A stretch of 64,000 nucleotides of DNA from Gordonia bronchialis DSM 43247 (lineage in GTDB: Bacteria > Actinomycetota > Actinomycetes > Mycobacteriales > Mycobacteriaceae), in assembly GCF_000024785.1 (NCBI RefSeq), contig NC_013441.1, positions 1 to 64,000 of the forward strand, read 5' to 3'. How positions within the stretch are numbered: position 1 is the first letter of the stretch; every line of letters starts with the position of its first letter. A program made the translations under genes and the position numbers. The notes under the pieces are model-generated. The model ran no database searches. It was not told the DNA's origin and was given only the letters and a program-made list of their open reading frames with translations. Below, one piece after another: positions 14,353-22,960 of the stretch.

Positions 14353-15683
14353 GCATGGCCAAGGCGATGAGAGCCTCGGGAGACCTGAATCCGAAGGCAA
14401 CGCGGGTGATCAGCCGGATCTTGGTGTTGACCGACTCGATGCGACCGTTGGACAGACCGTGCTCGATCGCTGCGAGGATCGAGGCCTGGTGTTTGACGAT
14501 GCGACGCTGCAGCTCCACGAAGGCGGGAATCCGGCAGCGCCGCGCCCACCGGATCCAGACCTCGAGCGCCTCCGCGGCCTCGGCGTGGGGCAGCTGGAAG
14601 ACCAGTCGCAGGCCTTCTTTGAGCAGGTAGGCACGGTGCAGCCGCGGGTCGGTCTTGGCGACCCAGGCCAGCTTGGCCTGCTGCCTGACCGTGAGGTTCT
14701 CGGGGTTCTTCCACAGCGCGTAGCGGGCATGCTTCAACGCCTTCGCGTGTCCCGATGCGCGGCCGGCACGGCGCTGGGTGGCCGCTCCGCGGGCCTGGTT
14801 CCAGGCAGCTCGGCGGACCTCGTCGAGGGCGTCGGTGGCCCACCGGACGACGTGGAAGGGGTCGGCGCAGCGGACCGCGTGGGGGCAGTGGTCGGCGACC
14901 ACAGTGCTGATCCAGTCCGCACCGTCGGCGGAGACGTGGGTGATCTGGCTGCACCGCTCCTCACCGAGGGCGTCGAAGAAGCCCTCGAGGGTGGCCTTGT
15001 CCCGGCCGGGGGCGGCCCAGACCAGCCGACCGGTGTCGTGGTCGACGACCACGGTCAGGTAGCGGTGGCCGCGCTTGTAGGAGATCTCATCGATCCCGAT
15101 CCGGCGTAGGTCGGCGAACCGGTCATGCAGCTTCTCGACGTCGGCCCAGACCCGGGTGATGATCGCCCCCACGGTGCGCCAGGCGATCCGCATCAACTCG
15201 GTGACCGCGCTCTTGGAGCACTGGGTGGCCAGCCAGGCGACCTGCTCATCGAACCCGGTGGTGTGTCCGGCGCCATGCCGGGCCCAGGGCACCGCGCGGA
15301 CCGTGGGCCCGTGCTCGCGGCAGTTGACCCGCGGTGCGTCGGCCTCGAGATGGACCTGGATGGTGCCCAGGTCCAGCGCCCGCCACCGACGACGTCCCTC
15401 GCCACGGTCGTACCAAGGAGACCGTCGCTGACATCGTCCGCAGCGAGCTCCCGCACGTCGCGTGTGCCGAACGCAGGCCACCAGAGTCTGCTCGTCCTCG
15501 TCGAACTCGATGTCCTCCACGACTGTCTTCTCGACCCCCAACAGGGCTCGCCATAAGGTGGCGTTCTGCACGCCGTTCTCCGCTCACTGGTTCCTGGTCC
15601 TAGACAGCTCAGAAACCTAGACAGGGAACGGCGTGCTCACGTTTCAGGCGCGCTCAACCACCCACGGATGCGTCAGGAGAGCC
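14286..15683 (-). mobile_element. ISL3-family element nested in IS21 istA
   Basis: This 1398-base element has terminal inverted repeats GGCTCTCCTGAC-nnn-TCCGTGGGT at both ends. It is flanked by an exact 8-base target duplication GCATTTCT (14278-14285 and 15684-15691), as expected for ISL3. It carries one transposase gene on the - strand. Because it lies inside IS21, it arrived later. The element looks complete and may still be active. Confidence 0.94.
14309..15571 (-). CDS. ISL3-family transposase
   Basis: The 420-residue product has the ISL3 plan: an N-terminal zinc-binding region (GARCGRCQRRS, CREHGP), a helix-turn-helix section, and the DDE core with RIGIDEISYKRGH, then VSADGADW and CADPFHVVRWA, and the closing Glu in NGRIESVNTKIRLI. 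It ends 23 bases from the inner edge of the element. No frame damage is seen, so it may supply active transposase. Confidence 0.94.
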   Translation of the reverse strand: MQNATLWRALLGVEKTVVEDIEFDEDEQTLVACVRHTRRAGARCGRCQRRSPWYDRGEGRRRWRALDLGTIQVHLEADAPRVNCREHGPTVRAVPWARHGAGHTTGFDEQVAWLATQCSKSAVTELMRIAWRTVGAIITRVWADVEKLHDRFADLRRIGIDEISYKRGHRYLTVVVDHDTGRLVWAAPGRDKATLEGFFDALGEERCSQITHVSADGADWISTVVADHCPHAVRCADPFHVVRWATDALDEVRRAAWNQARGAATQRRAGRASGHAKALKHARYALWKNPENLTVRQQAKLAWVAKTDPRLHRAYLLKEGLRLVFQLPHAEAAEALEVWIRWARRCRIPAFVELQRRIVKHQASILAAIEHGLSNGRIESVNTKIRLITRVAFGFRSPEALIALAMLNLGGHRPVLPGRS

Positions 15684-15795
15684 GCATTTCTGCGTGGCCC
15701 GCACGCCTTCGCCGACGACCTCGACACGGCAGCCGGCCAGTAGACCTCACACCCAATCCCATTAACTACCAGCTTATTCCACTAAGGACGTTCTG

Positions 15796-16565
15796 ATGAC
15801 CATTCATGATCCCAGCCTGCGAGCCGCGTTGAAAACGTTGAAGTTGACCGGCATGCTCGACACCCTCGACGCCCGGCTGGCCCAAACCCGCGCCGGCGAA
15901 CTGGGTCACCTGGAGTTCCTGCAGGTGTTGTGCGAAGACGAGATCGCCCGCCGTGAGTCCGCAGCCCTGGCGCGGCGCGTGCGCCGGGCCCGCTTCGAAC
16001 AATCAGCAACCTTGCAACCTTCGACGACTTCGACTTCACCGCCAACCCGAAACTGCCCGCCGCGATGCTGCGTGACCTCGCCGCCCTGCGCTGGCTCGAC
16101 GCCGGCGAATCAGTCATCCTCTACGGACCCGTCGGAGTCGGCAAAACCCATGTGGCACAAGCACTCGGCCACCAAGTCGCGTTACGCGGACACGACATCC
16201 GATTCGTCAAATGCGCCCGCATGCCCGCCGACCTCGCCGGCGGCCACGCCGATCGCACCATCGGGCAACGCATGCGCGAATACACCCGCCCCGCCGTCCT
16301 GATCATCGACGACTTCGCCATGCGCGAACACACCACCACCGGCTCCGACGACCTCTACGACCTCGTCTCCGACCGCGCCATCGCAGCCAAACCCGTCATC
16401 CTCACCAGCAACCGCGCACCCAAAGACTGGTACCCCCTGTTCCCCAACCCCGTCGTCGCCGAATCACTACTCGACCGACTCATCAACACCAGCCACCAGA
16501 TCCTCATGGACGGCCCGTCCTACCGACCACGCAAACGCCCCGGACGAACACCGAAAACCACCTAA
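15796..16565 (+). pseudogene. istB: IS21-family helper ATPase IstB, frameshifted
   Basis: IstB is the AAA+ ATPase that helps IstA find targets. The frame starting at 15796 (MTIHDPSLRAALKTLKLTGM) carries the N-terminal part and breaks near 16014. The rest continues in another frame to 16565, with Walker A GPVGVGKTH and Walker B VLIIDDFAM. The cause is visible: the 8 bases GCAACCTT are present twice in tandem (16006-16013 and 16014-16021). Removing one copy restores one 253-residue protein reading EQSATFDDFDFTANPK across the joint. Programmed frameshifting is not known for istB, so inactivation is the simpler reading. Confidence 0.9.
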
Positions 16566-16656
16566 CCCACAACCCCAGCTACCCTCAACCCAGCACACCC
16601 GAACATGGGGAAATCCGTGACGGACACCCCTGGGGAATTACGTGACCGTCGACACG

Positions 16657-16946
16657 TCAAGGCGTTCAACAATGCCTACTACGTCACCCGATCCGCACAT
16701 GCGGCGCGGGCGGTTGCGCTGTCGTCCGCTGTCCAGCCCGAGCCGGTGCTGCAGAGCTACATCGACTGCGTTCGCCCGGGTTCGTGGCACTGTCTCGAGA
16801 TCATCGGCCTGGGTGCCGGAATCTACCGCGTCCGGCTGAGTGTCTATCCGCCCACCGGCAACGTTCCGATCGTCTATCCGCAGATCATCCGGATCGCGAC
16901 CCTCGAGGGGAAGTCGTGGATCGCATCCATCTCGAAGGACGAGTGA
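16657..16946 (+). pseudogene. Membrane-anchored secreted protein, 3' part (split by IS21)
   Basis: This is the downstream piece of the gene that begins at 12075. It starts with the duplicated TCAA and reads KAFNNAYYVTRSAHAARA, ending IATLEGKSWIASISKDE. Conserved-looking features are the AYYV-x-RS motif and the two cysteines in DCVRPGSWHCLEI. It could still be translated from an in-frame ATG inside the IS end at 16605, but without the membrane anchor. Confidence 0.85.
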
Positions 16947-17009
16947 TGAGCTTGTCCGCCACCATTTGTCGTCCCTGCTCCACCACAGAGCGACGGGGAG
17001 GGGAGAAGA

Positions 17010-18200
17010 ATGAATAACGACACCAGGCGGGGAAAGCACCGACGGAATATCGAGGCGCGACACCACCTCCGGTCGTCGGTCACCGCGGCCGCATTGGCCG
17101 CGACGATCGCAACAGGCGTGGGAGCCGGTGTGGCACAGGGTGTTCCCGAGCAAGGCGGCACCACCCCGAATAACGTCCCGGAACAAGGCGGGACCATGTC
17201 CGGCGACGCACCACAGCAGACGGTCCCGATCGTCGAGCCGGGACCGGGTTCGATTCCCGGTCCACCGCGTGAGGCGCCCTACCAGCCCTACACCGCTCCG
17301 GATTCGACGAACTATGAGGACGCGTACTCGCCGATGCCGCAAGAGCGTTTGACGGCTCCGCGTCCGGTGCGTCCGGTCCGTCCGATCGCGCCGCCGCCAA
17401 AGAAGATTCGTATCGGCAACTTCGTCAGTGACATTCCGCAGGGGATGAGCATCCGGGACGTCAACTCGATCAACGCGTGGTCGGCCTACGGCGAGTCGAA
17501 GATCGCCCAGGGGCTGATCTCGATGGGTGTGCCCGAGGACGAGGCGAGCCGGCAGGCTGCCGCGACGATCATCGGCGTCATGATGGGCGGGACAGCCGGT
17601 GCGGTGACCGCCGGTGTTCCGGCAGCGGTCGTCGGCGGTGTCGGCGGTGCCGTGGTCGGGGCAGGTGTGGGAGCTGTGATCGGTTACTCGCTCGGTGGCG
17701 TCAACGTCGGCCCTGGAGCTCTGATTGGTGCCGGAGTCGGTGCCGTTGCGGGCGCGGCCGTCTTGGGCATCCCCGCCGCGGTCGTCGGTGCTGTGACAGG
17801 CGGCACGATCGGTGGCCTCATCGCCTACACCCTCGGTGCCGGCGATCCCGGTGCGGACGCCCGCGAACCGTGGCAGCAGGACCGTCCCGGTGCGCCTCGA
17901 ACGGCGCCACTTCCGAACCCCCAGGGCAACCAGTTCGAGTTGCGACTCTCACCCGACGAGGCCCGTCAGGTAGGGCTGCCCGCCGTCGACTATGTGGTCA
18001 CCACACGCGGTGATGTCCGCGGGCAGGTGGCCGGTCTGCGCTTCGGGTGGTCGGCTGAACAGGCTCGCGCGCCCTATCGGGTACTCGGTGCCCAGGCCGA
18101 ACGCGTGGCGCGGGATCTGACCAAACAGGGTGCAGCGCAACTCAAGTCAACTATTCCGGGTGTCGACATCGCCTGGCCCCAGGAGGAGGAGACCCGATGA
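17010..18200 (+). CDS. Exported protein with Gly/Ala/Val-rich hydrophobic core
   Basis: The 396-residue protein has a basic N-terminus and a hydrophobic segment (about 23-45, VTAAALAATIATGVGAGVAQG) that looks like a signal peptide. A Pro/Gln-rich stretch (45-130) follows, then a long glycine-, alanine- and valine-rich hydrophobic region with repeated G-x-x-x-G patterns (about 185-275). The soluble C-terminal domain ends in IPGVDIAWPQEEETR. The hydrophobic core could insert in or span a membrane or aggregate; similar nocardial proteins have been labelled 'insoluble domain protein', without known function. It overlaps the next gene by 4 bases. Confidence 0.75.
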   Translation: MNNDTRRGKHRRNIEARHHLRSSVTAAALAATIATGVGAGVAQGVPEQGGTTPNNVPEQGGTMSGDAPQQTVPIVEPGPGSIPGPPREAPYQPYTAPDSTNYEDAYSPMPQERLTAPRPVRPVRPIAPPPKKIRIGNFVSDIPQGMSIRDVNSINAWSAYGESKIAQGLISMGVPEDEASRQAAATIIGVMMGGTAGAVTAGVPAAVVGGVGGAVVGAGVGAVIGYSLGGVNVGPGALIGAGVGAVAGAAVLGIPAAVVGAVTGGTIGGLIAYTLGAGDPGADAREPWQQDRPGAPRTAPLPNPQGNQFELRLSPDEARQVGLPAVDYVVTTRGDVRGQVAGLRFGWSAEQARAPYRVLGAQAERVARDLTKQGAAQLKSTIPGVDIAWPQEEETR

Positions 18201-18679
18201 TTCGACGTTTCGGAATCGCAATCGTGATGGCGGTTGCGGCCACCATGCTCGTCGGGACGTCCGCAGCATCTGCGGAGCCGCAACTACTACGCGTCGCGCT
18301 CTACGGTGAGAACATCGCCACCGGTGGTGATCACGCGTATTGTCGTGGTGCCTACGGCGTCCGGATGGTCTCGCCCGTAGGTAAGCGCGGAGTCGTGCGG
18401 ATGACCTTGCTGTCGCACGGATTTCGCGGTGATGGTGCGGCCTGGAAACGCGATCCCCATTGTCGTTTCCTGGCGATAGTCTCCTACACCAGTTCGCGAA
18501 CTCTCTTCTCCGAGAATGTGATACCGGTGTCGTTCAGTTCCCGGCCAGGTGAGCGCGTGGTGCGGGATCTTGCGATCGGATCCGGTCCGGCGAAGATCGA
18601 GGTCGGAACCTACGCACGCAATAGCCGCGTCCGCCTCCTGCAGTCGTATCCGCTGGTCTTCTGGACCGTGATCCCGTGA
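18197..18679 (+). CDS. Small secreted protein, paralogue of the 19510 gene
   Basis: The 160-residue product has a clear signal peptide (MIRRFGIAIVMAVAATMLVG, cleavage after SAASA near 27). The mature domain contains HAYCRGAYG, GAAWKRDPHCR, SSRPGERV and SGPAKIEVG. The same order of motifs recurs in the product at 19510-19977, so the two are paralogues. The conserved Cys pair (YCRG and HCR) may form a disulphide. I do not recognise a function. It is coupled to the upstream gene by ATGA and followed after 4 bases by the P-loop-like gene. Confidence 0.8.
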   Translation: MIRRFGIAIVMAVAATMLVGTSAASAEPQLLRVALYGENIATGGDHAYCRGAYGVRMVSPVGKRGVVRMTLLSHGFRGDGAAWKRDPHCRFLAIVSYTSSRTLFSENVIPVSFSSRPGERVVRDLAIGSGPAKIEVGTYARNSRVRLLQSYPLVFWTVIP

Positions 18680-18683
18680 TCCA

Positions 18684-19400
18684 ATGACGTCCGATGATAG
18701 CTGGGCCGCATCGCGAGTTCACCCTCCACGAAGAGACGAGCAGACCGTCGTGGTCTGCGGAACCGCCGGTGGCGTAGGCACTTCTGTCATCGCTGCTCTC
18801 CTCGCCGATCGTCGAGCGGCGACGACACTCGGTGAGTCGTCCTGGTGGATCGACGCCGCCGGCAACGACGGCGACCTCGAGCTCCGGACGCGGGCATCGG
18901 GTGATCCGGACCTGCTGCGAACCGAGTTCGGTACCGGTCTCTATCTGGCGCGCGAGGAGGACACCATCTCCGAAAGTGTCGCCTACGCGTGGAGTCGCGA
19001 TGCGGTGCCGGTGGTCGATGTCGGGGCGCGGGCTATGTCGGTCCTTCCCGATCTCGCCGAAGGTCCGTTGGCGGAGTTGATGATTCCGGTCATGGTGATG
19101 AGTCCGCGCCCCGATCTGTTGAACCGCGCCAAGGTGTTCCTGGATCAGTGGCAACGAGCCGGCGTATTGCGGCGGACGATCATCGTGATCAATCCGCAGG
19201 TACCCGACGTCGACGATCACGCACTGCGCGAACCGCTCGTTACCGCTGTCAGCGGGCAGGTGGCCGGCGTCGTCGCCTTCGAGTACGACCCCGTCCTGGG
19301 GTCGGGCAGGGCTCTGGATCGATCTGCCCAACCGGTTCTCTCGCCTTCCACGGTGGCTGCGGTGACCGAGCTCATCGCAGCAACCTCAAGTAGTAACTGA
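18684..19400 (+). CDS. MinD/ParA-like protein with degenerate P-loop
   Basis: The 238-residue protein starts with a hydrophilic stretch, then TVVVCGTAGGVGTSVIAALLAD (about 23-44), which matches the deviant Walker A of MinD/ParA/CpsD ATPases except that the phosphate-binding Lys before Ser/Thr is Thr. Later PVVDVGARAM (about 112) fits the switch/Walker B region and TIIVINPQVPDVD (about 166) resembles the nucleotide-specificity strand. I infer a SIMIBI-like fold, perhaps no longer hydrolysing ATP. It sits between the two paralogous secreted proteins, hinting at a dedicated export or envelope-assembly locus. Confidence 0.7.
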   Translation: MTSDDSWAASRVHPPRRDEQTVVVCGTAGGVGTSVIAALLADRRAATTLGESSWWIDAAGNDGDLELRTRASGDPDLLRTEFGTGLYLAREEDTISESVAYAWSRDAVPVVDVGARAMSVLPDLAEGPLAELMIPVMVMSPRPDLLNRAKVFLDQWQRAGVLRRTIIVINPQVPDVDDHALREPLVTAVSGQVAGVVAFEYDPVLGSGRALDRSAQPVLSPSTVAAVTELIAATSSSN

Positions 19401-19509
19401 CAGGATGAGAAGCTGCTGCCACCCCGGGTGATCACTGGGGGTGAGCTCTACCAGAACGAACGGAGAAGGATCTCAATGTCGCGCCGATCGGACATCAAGG
19501 TGATGTCGA

Positions 19510-19977
19510 GTGTTGGTGTTGTGTGTGGTGAGCGCGGTCGCGCGGTTGTCTGCGGCGCCGGCGCACGCGGATCGTGGAGTGCCCTCGGTCCCGAACACGC
19601 CCTACGGGACGAGCTTCGGTACCTTCGGAAACCATGATTTTTGCCGTGGCGCCGTGCATTTCGGTCTCAGCGCGCCGGCAAACAAGCCTGGCTTCGTGCG
19701 GGTCACGCTCACGTCGTCCGGGTTCACCGGTCAAGGAGCGGGCTGGAAACGGAATTCCCTGTGCGGTGTCTTACTCCTCGAATCCTATATGGGCAGTGCA
19801 GGTTTCCGCGAAACCCCGATACGCGCGTCCTTCGGTCCGCGTCGCGGCGAGCGGGTGTCCCGTCTGATCTACACCGGATCGGGGCCTCTGAACATCGGTG
19901 TCGCACCGTACGCCCTGAACTCGGCTGTCCGCACCCCGCAGGGGCAGGGCGTGGGCAATTTCGCAATCGTTCCGTAG
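19510..19977 (+). CDS. Small secreted protein, paralogue of the 18197 gene
   Basis: The mature part (GNHDFCRGAVHFG, GAGWKRNSLCG, GPRRGERV, SGPLNIGVAPYALNS) aligns motif by motif with the product at 18197. The frame has an upstream stop at 19501, leaving GTG at 19510 as the first start, with no good ribosome-binding site and a short signal peptide (MLVLCVVSAVARLSAAPAHA). An ATG at 19475 with a strong GAGAAGGA site reads MSRRSDIKVMSSVGVV in another frame and runs into the same GT-rich stretch. A one-base shift there would join them into a normal-length signal peptide, so this gene may be frameshifted near 19510-19530. Confidence 0.7.
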   Translation: MLVLCVVSAVARLSAAPAHADRGVPSVPNTPYGTSFGTFGNHDFCRGAVHFGLSAPANKPGFVRVTLTSSGFTGQGAGWKRNSLCGVLLLESYMGSAGFRETPIRASFGPRRGERVSRLIYTGSGPLNIGVAPYALNSAVRTPQGQGVGNFAIVP

Positions 19978-20011
19978 ATCTCGGTGTTCGTCCGGTGAAA
20001 CGCCCCGGTTG

Positions 20012-21154
20012 TCAACTGCCGCTACGGATCCACCAGAAAACACACAACCCGACGACGACGACGAACACGTAGAAGAAGCCGACCACCAATGCCGCCACGG
20101 CGTAGGGGTCGCCCTCTTCGCGATTGCGTGCAATGTCGGCCCGGGCCTTGAAGGCCAACCCGATGCCGATGATCGAGGTGATACCGAGGACAGACAGGAC
20201 CAACGCCCAGATCGCCATCCGATTGACGCGTCGTCGAGGTTCGACGGTTGCCGACGGAGTAGCACTACGACGGTCCGGGGTGCGGCGTGCCGCAGCTTCG
20301 GTCGGGCGCACGGGTTCCTCCACAGCGTCATCGGTCCGGGAAGGGTCATCGCTTTGGGAACGGTCGTCGAGCGCAAAGGTCGAGTCGTCGGTGTCGACCG
20401 CCGAATAAGCCAGGGCCGGTTCGTCTCGTCGTGCCTCGCGGTTTTGGCCGGACTGCTTCGACGGTGACGGGACGATCGGCGCGAGTTCGTCGTCCTCGAA
20501 GTACGGATCGGGTCGGGCACCGGCGTCGCCGGCGACTGCCGGGCTACCGCCCGAGGCCGGACGTGGCCGCGTCGGAGCAGCACCCGCCGGCGGCGGGGGC
20601 CCGGACGGACGGGGGCCCGGCTGGGGTCCACCACGTCCCGGGGCCGGACGCTGCCCGGATGGTGGCGGCGGGGCACCCGGCGGGGGAGCACTGGGCCCGG
20701 GCGGAACCTGCCCCGACGGTCCCGGCGGGACTGGCCGGGGAGTCTGACCGGTCGTGCGCGGACCGATGGGACCAGGCGGACCGGGACGCGACCGCGGAGG
20801 CACCGGACCGCCGGACGGACCTGGACCGCCAGTAGGTGCGGGACGGGGCGTGGGTCCGGTGACCCGAGGGCCCGGGGGTGGCCCGGGTGGGACCGCACCG
20901 GGCGCCGGTGGTCGCGGCGTGACCGGATGGCCACCCGTGCTGCGACGGGGGTCGTTCACTGGTGCGCGGTCGGGCGCGGAGCCGGGGCCGTCGGACGGGC
21001 GCGACGGGGTGCTCAATGGCGCGCGTGGCGGCCGTTCCCACGGGGCTGGACCACTGCTGGGCGTCGGACCCGGTGCCGCCGCGGCGTCACGCAGATCGTC
21101 GACGTCACCCGGGGTCGGGGGCCGATGCGGGGGGCGCTCGTCGTCGGAGGTCAC
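20012..21154 (-). CDS. DUF4190 membrane protein with Pro-rich N-terminus
   Basis: The 380-residue protein begins with about 200 residues dominated by proline and glycine and then a charged linker. It ends with a DUF4190-type module of two membrane helices: MAIWALVLSVLGITSIIGIG and AVAALVVGFFYVFVVVVGLC, separated by FKARADIARNREEGDPYA. The family occurs in actinobacterial envelope proteins; function unknown. The Pro-rich half probably lies in the cytoplasm as a flexible arm. Start at 21154 with MTSDDERPP. Confidence 0.82.
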   Translation of the reverse strand: MTSDDERPPHRPPTPGDVDDLRDAAAAPGPTPSSGPAPWERPPRAPLSTPSRPSDGPGSAPDRAPVNDPRRSTGGHPVTPRPPAPGAVPPGPPPGPRVTGPTPRPAPTGGPGPSGGPVPPRSRPGPPGPIGPRTTGQTPRPVPPGPSGQVPPGPSAPPPGAPPPPSGQRPAPGRGGPQPGPRPSGPPPPAGAAPTRPRPASGGSPAVAGDAGARPDPYFEDDELAPIVPSPSKQSGQNREARRDEPALAYSAVDTDDSTFALDDRSQSDDPSRTDDAVEEPVRPTEAAARRTPDRRSATPSATVEPRRRVNRMAIWALVLSVLGITSIIGIGLAFKARADIARNREEGDPYAVAALVVGFFYVFVVVVGLCVFWWIRSGS

Positions 21155-21231
21155 TGTTTCAAATTACCTGGGGTCTTGAGGTCGGCCGGTACGCAGTGAC
21201 CAAGTCGCCCGCGTCGTGCGACCGGCGGCGG

Positions 21232-21402
21232 TCAGGAGCTCTGGGTTTCGGGGTCGGCGGCGGACAGCTGCTCGACGCGCGGCACCGTGGCCGAAACGGG
21301 CGGCGGTTCGCGGCGGGATCGCTGGACCAGCAGCGCGGCGATGCCCGTGGACAGACCGACCACGACGGCACCGACCACGGCGATCAGATACTTCTTGGGC
21401 AT
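21232..21402 (-). CDS. Small single-pass membrane protein
   Basis: A 56-residue protein starting MPKKYLIAVVGAVVVGLSTG, with one N-terminal membrane helix (about 5-25) and a polar tail ending AADPETQSS. It lies between the DUF4190 gene and ppiA, a position where relatives also carry a small membrane protein. No function is recognised. The start is the ATG at 21402; longer upstream readings would overlap the ppiA promoter. Confidence 0.6.
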   Translation of the reverse strand: MPKKYLIAVVGAVVVGLSTGIAALLVQRSRREPPPVSATVPRVEQLSAADPETQSS

Positions 21403-21496
21403 GCCGACAAGACTGCCAGCCGTCGCGATGTGACGCCAACGGGCCCCGGGCGTGCACTCCGACCACCGCTTTCGGATCGGATGGTTGGATGGAGGG

Positions 21497-22018
21497 ATGA
21501 CTACACAGAACACAACCGCGACCATCCACACCAACCGCGGCGACATCAAAGTGGATCTCTTTCCGAATCACGCACCGAAGACCGTCGCGAACTTCGTCGG
21601 CCTCGCCGACGGCAGCAAGGACTACAGCAAGCCCAACGCGTCCGGCGGCAACTCGGGCCCCTTCTTCGACGGCTCGGTGTTCCACCGCGTGATCGAGGGA
21701 TTCATGATCCAGGGCGGCGACCCCACCGGCACCGGAACCGGCGGACCCGGTTACCAGTTCGAGGACGAGTTCCACCCGGAGCTGCAGTTCGACCGTCCGT
21801 ACCTGCTGGCCATGGCCAACGCGGGACCCGGTACCAACGGTTCGCAGTTCTTCATCACCGTCGGCCCGACCCCGCACCTCAACCGCCGCCACACCATCTT
21901 CGGTGAGGTGACCGACCCGGCGTCGCAGCAGGTCGTCGACGCGATCGCCACCACCTCCACCGATCGCCGTGATCGTCCGCTCGATGAGGTCGTCATCGAG
22001 AAGATCGAAATCGCCTGA
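21497..22018 (+). CDS. ppiA: Cyclophilin-type peptidyl-prolyl isomerase
   Basis: This cytosolic 173-residue enzyme catalyses cis-trans isomerisation of proline peptide bonds. The cyclophilin core is complete: [36 protein letters not shown] (catalytic Arg in FHR), [19 protein letters not shown] and HTIFGEV. ATG at 21497 follows GGAGGG closely; the frame is open to 21452 but the upstream part is atypical. The position matches ppiA (Rv0009) near the origin in M. tuberculosis. Confidence 0.95.
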   Translation: MTTQNTTATIHTNRGDIKVDLFPNHAPKTVANFVGLADGSKDYSKPNASGGNSGPFFDGSVFHRVIEGFMIQGGDPTGTGTGGPGYQFEDEFHPELQFDRPYLLAMANAGPGTNGSQFFITVGPTPHLNRRHTIFGEVTDPASQQVVDAIATTSTDRRDRPLDEVVIEKIEIA

Positions 22019-22036
22019 CCAGGATCCCTCAGATAG

Positions 22037-22948
22037 ATGACGATGCCTCCGTACACGCCGCCTCAGGCGGCTGTGTGCTACCGCCACCCCGACCGCCCGA
22101 CCGGTCTGTCCTGCAGCCGGTGCGGGCGGTCGGCGTGTCCCGAATGCCTGCGTCCGGCCGCGGTCGGGCAGCACTGCGTGGACTGCCTGCGCAATGACGG
22201 CATCCAGCAGTCGACGGCCACCACTCCTCGACGCCGGTGGTCGTCGGCGGTCGCGGGCGACACCCCGTACGTCACCTACGCGCTGATCGTCATCAACCTC
22301 ATCGTCTTCGGGCTGTGCGTCGCCGAGGCCGGCATCACCAACCCCGGCAACGCCGCGCTCATGTCCGATGGCTCGCTCGTGAAAGGCATTGTCGGAGAAG
22401 GGGAATACTGGCGCCTGCTGACCGCGGGCTTCCTCCACTTCTCGGTGATGCACGTCGCGGTCAACATGATCTCGCTCTACATCATCGGGCGCGATCTCGA
22501 ACGCGCTCTCGGGACCTACCGCTACCTCGCGGTGTACCTCATTTCGCTGCTCGGTGGCAGCGCCGCGGTGATGTTGTTCGAAGCCGACAACGTCCAGACC
22601 GCCGGGGCATCCGGCGCGATCTACGGCCTGATTGGCGCCATGCTCGTCATCGTGCTCAAGGCGCGCGTGCCGGCCACACCGGTGCTGGTGATCATCGGCT
22701 TCAACGTGGTGCTGTCGGTGTCCCTGCCGGGGATCTCGCTGATGGCACACCTGGGCGGACTCGCCTTCGGCGTTGCGGCCACCGCCGCCATCGTCTACCT
22801 GCCCGGGCTCGTCCTACCGCGAGCCCGGCTCGACGCGGCGTCGGCGAACCGGGTCGCCTGGGCCGCCCTGGTGACCCTGCTGGTGGTGGCGCTCGGGCTC
22901 GGCGTCGGAGCGGGAATGCTCTACGACGGGCCGACGATCCTGCGCTGA
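22037..22948 (+). CDS. Rhomboid-family intramembrane serine protease
   Basis: The 303-residue protein carries an N-terminal zinc-ribbon/B-box-like region (CYRHPDRPTGLSCSRCGRSACPECL, with further Cys/His in GQHCVDCL) and then six to seven membrane helices of the rhomboid fold. The catalytic Ser192 is in AGASGAIYGL and the catalytic His238 in MAHLGGLAFG, with the HxxxN pattern in HVAVNMISLY. It cleaves transmembrane substrates; none is known here. It starts 18 bases after ppiA. Confidence 0.93.
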   Translation: MTMPPYTPPQAAVCYRHPDRPTGLSCSRCGRSACPECLRPAAVGQHCVDCLRNDGIQQSTATTPRRRWSSAVAGDTPYVTYALIVINLIVFGLCVAEAGITNPGNAALMSDGSLVKGIVGEGEYWRLLTAGFLHFSVMHVAVNMISLYIIGRDLERALGTYRYLAVYLISLLGGSAAVMLFEADNVQTAGASGAIYGLIGAMLVIVLKARVPATPVLVIIGFNVVLSVSLPGISLMAHLGGLAFGVAATAAIVYLPGLVLPRARLDAASANRVAWAALVTLLVVALGLGVGAGMLYDGPTILR

Positions 22949-22960
22949 GCGGTCGGCCGA

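Larger units (their letters stand above)
12593..16656 (+). mobile_element. IS21-family element, interrupted by an ISL3-family element
   Basis: The element is 4064 bases including the nested insertion and about 2.66 kb without it. The ends start TGTC and are imperfect inverted repeats: left TGTCAGCGGTCATGTAATTC, right (reverse complement) CGTGTCGACGGTCACGTAAT. As usual for IS21, the core GTAATTCC recurs internally, at 12606, 12639 and 12662 on the left and as GGAATTAC at 16634-16641 on the right. It is flanked by the direct duplication TCAA (12589-12592 and 16657-16660). It contains istA, a damaged istB and the nested element. The right boundary could be 16654 if only the symmetric TGT/ACA ends are counted. 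Confidence 0.88.

Noticed and set aside
15796..16565. Programmed ribosomal frameshift in istB
   Set aside because: The break coincides with an exact 8-base tandem duplication and not with a slippery heptamer; removing one copy restores a normal protein.
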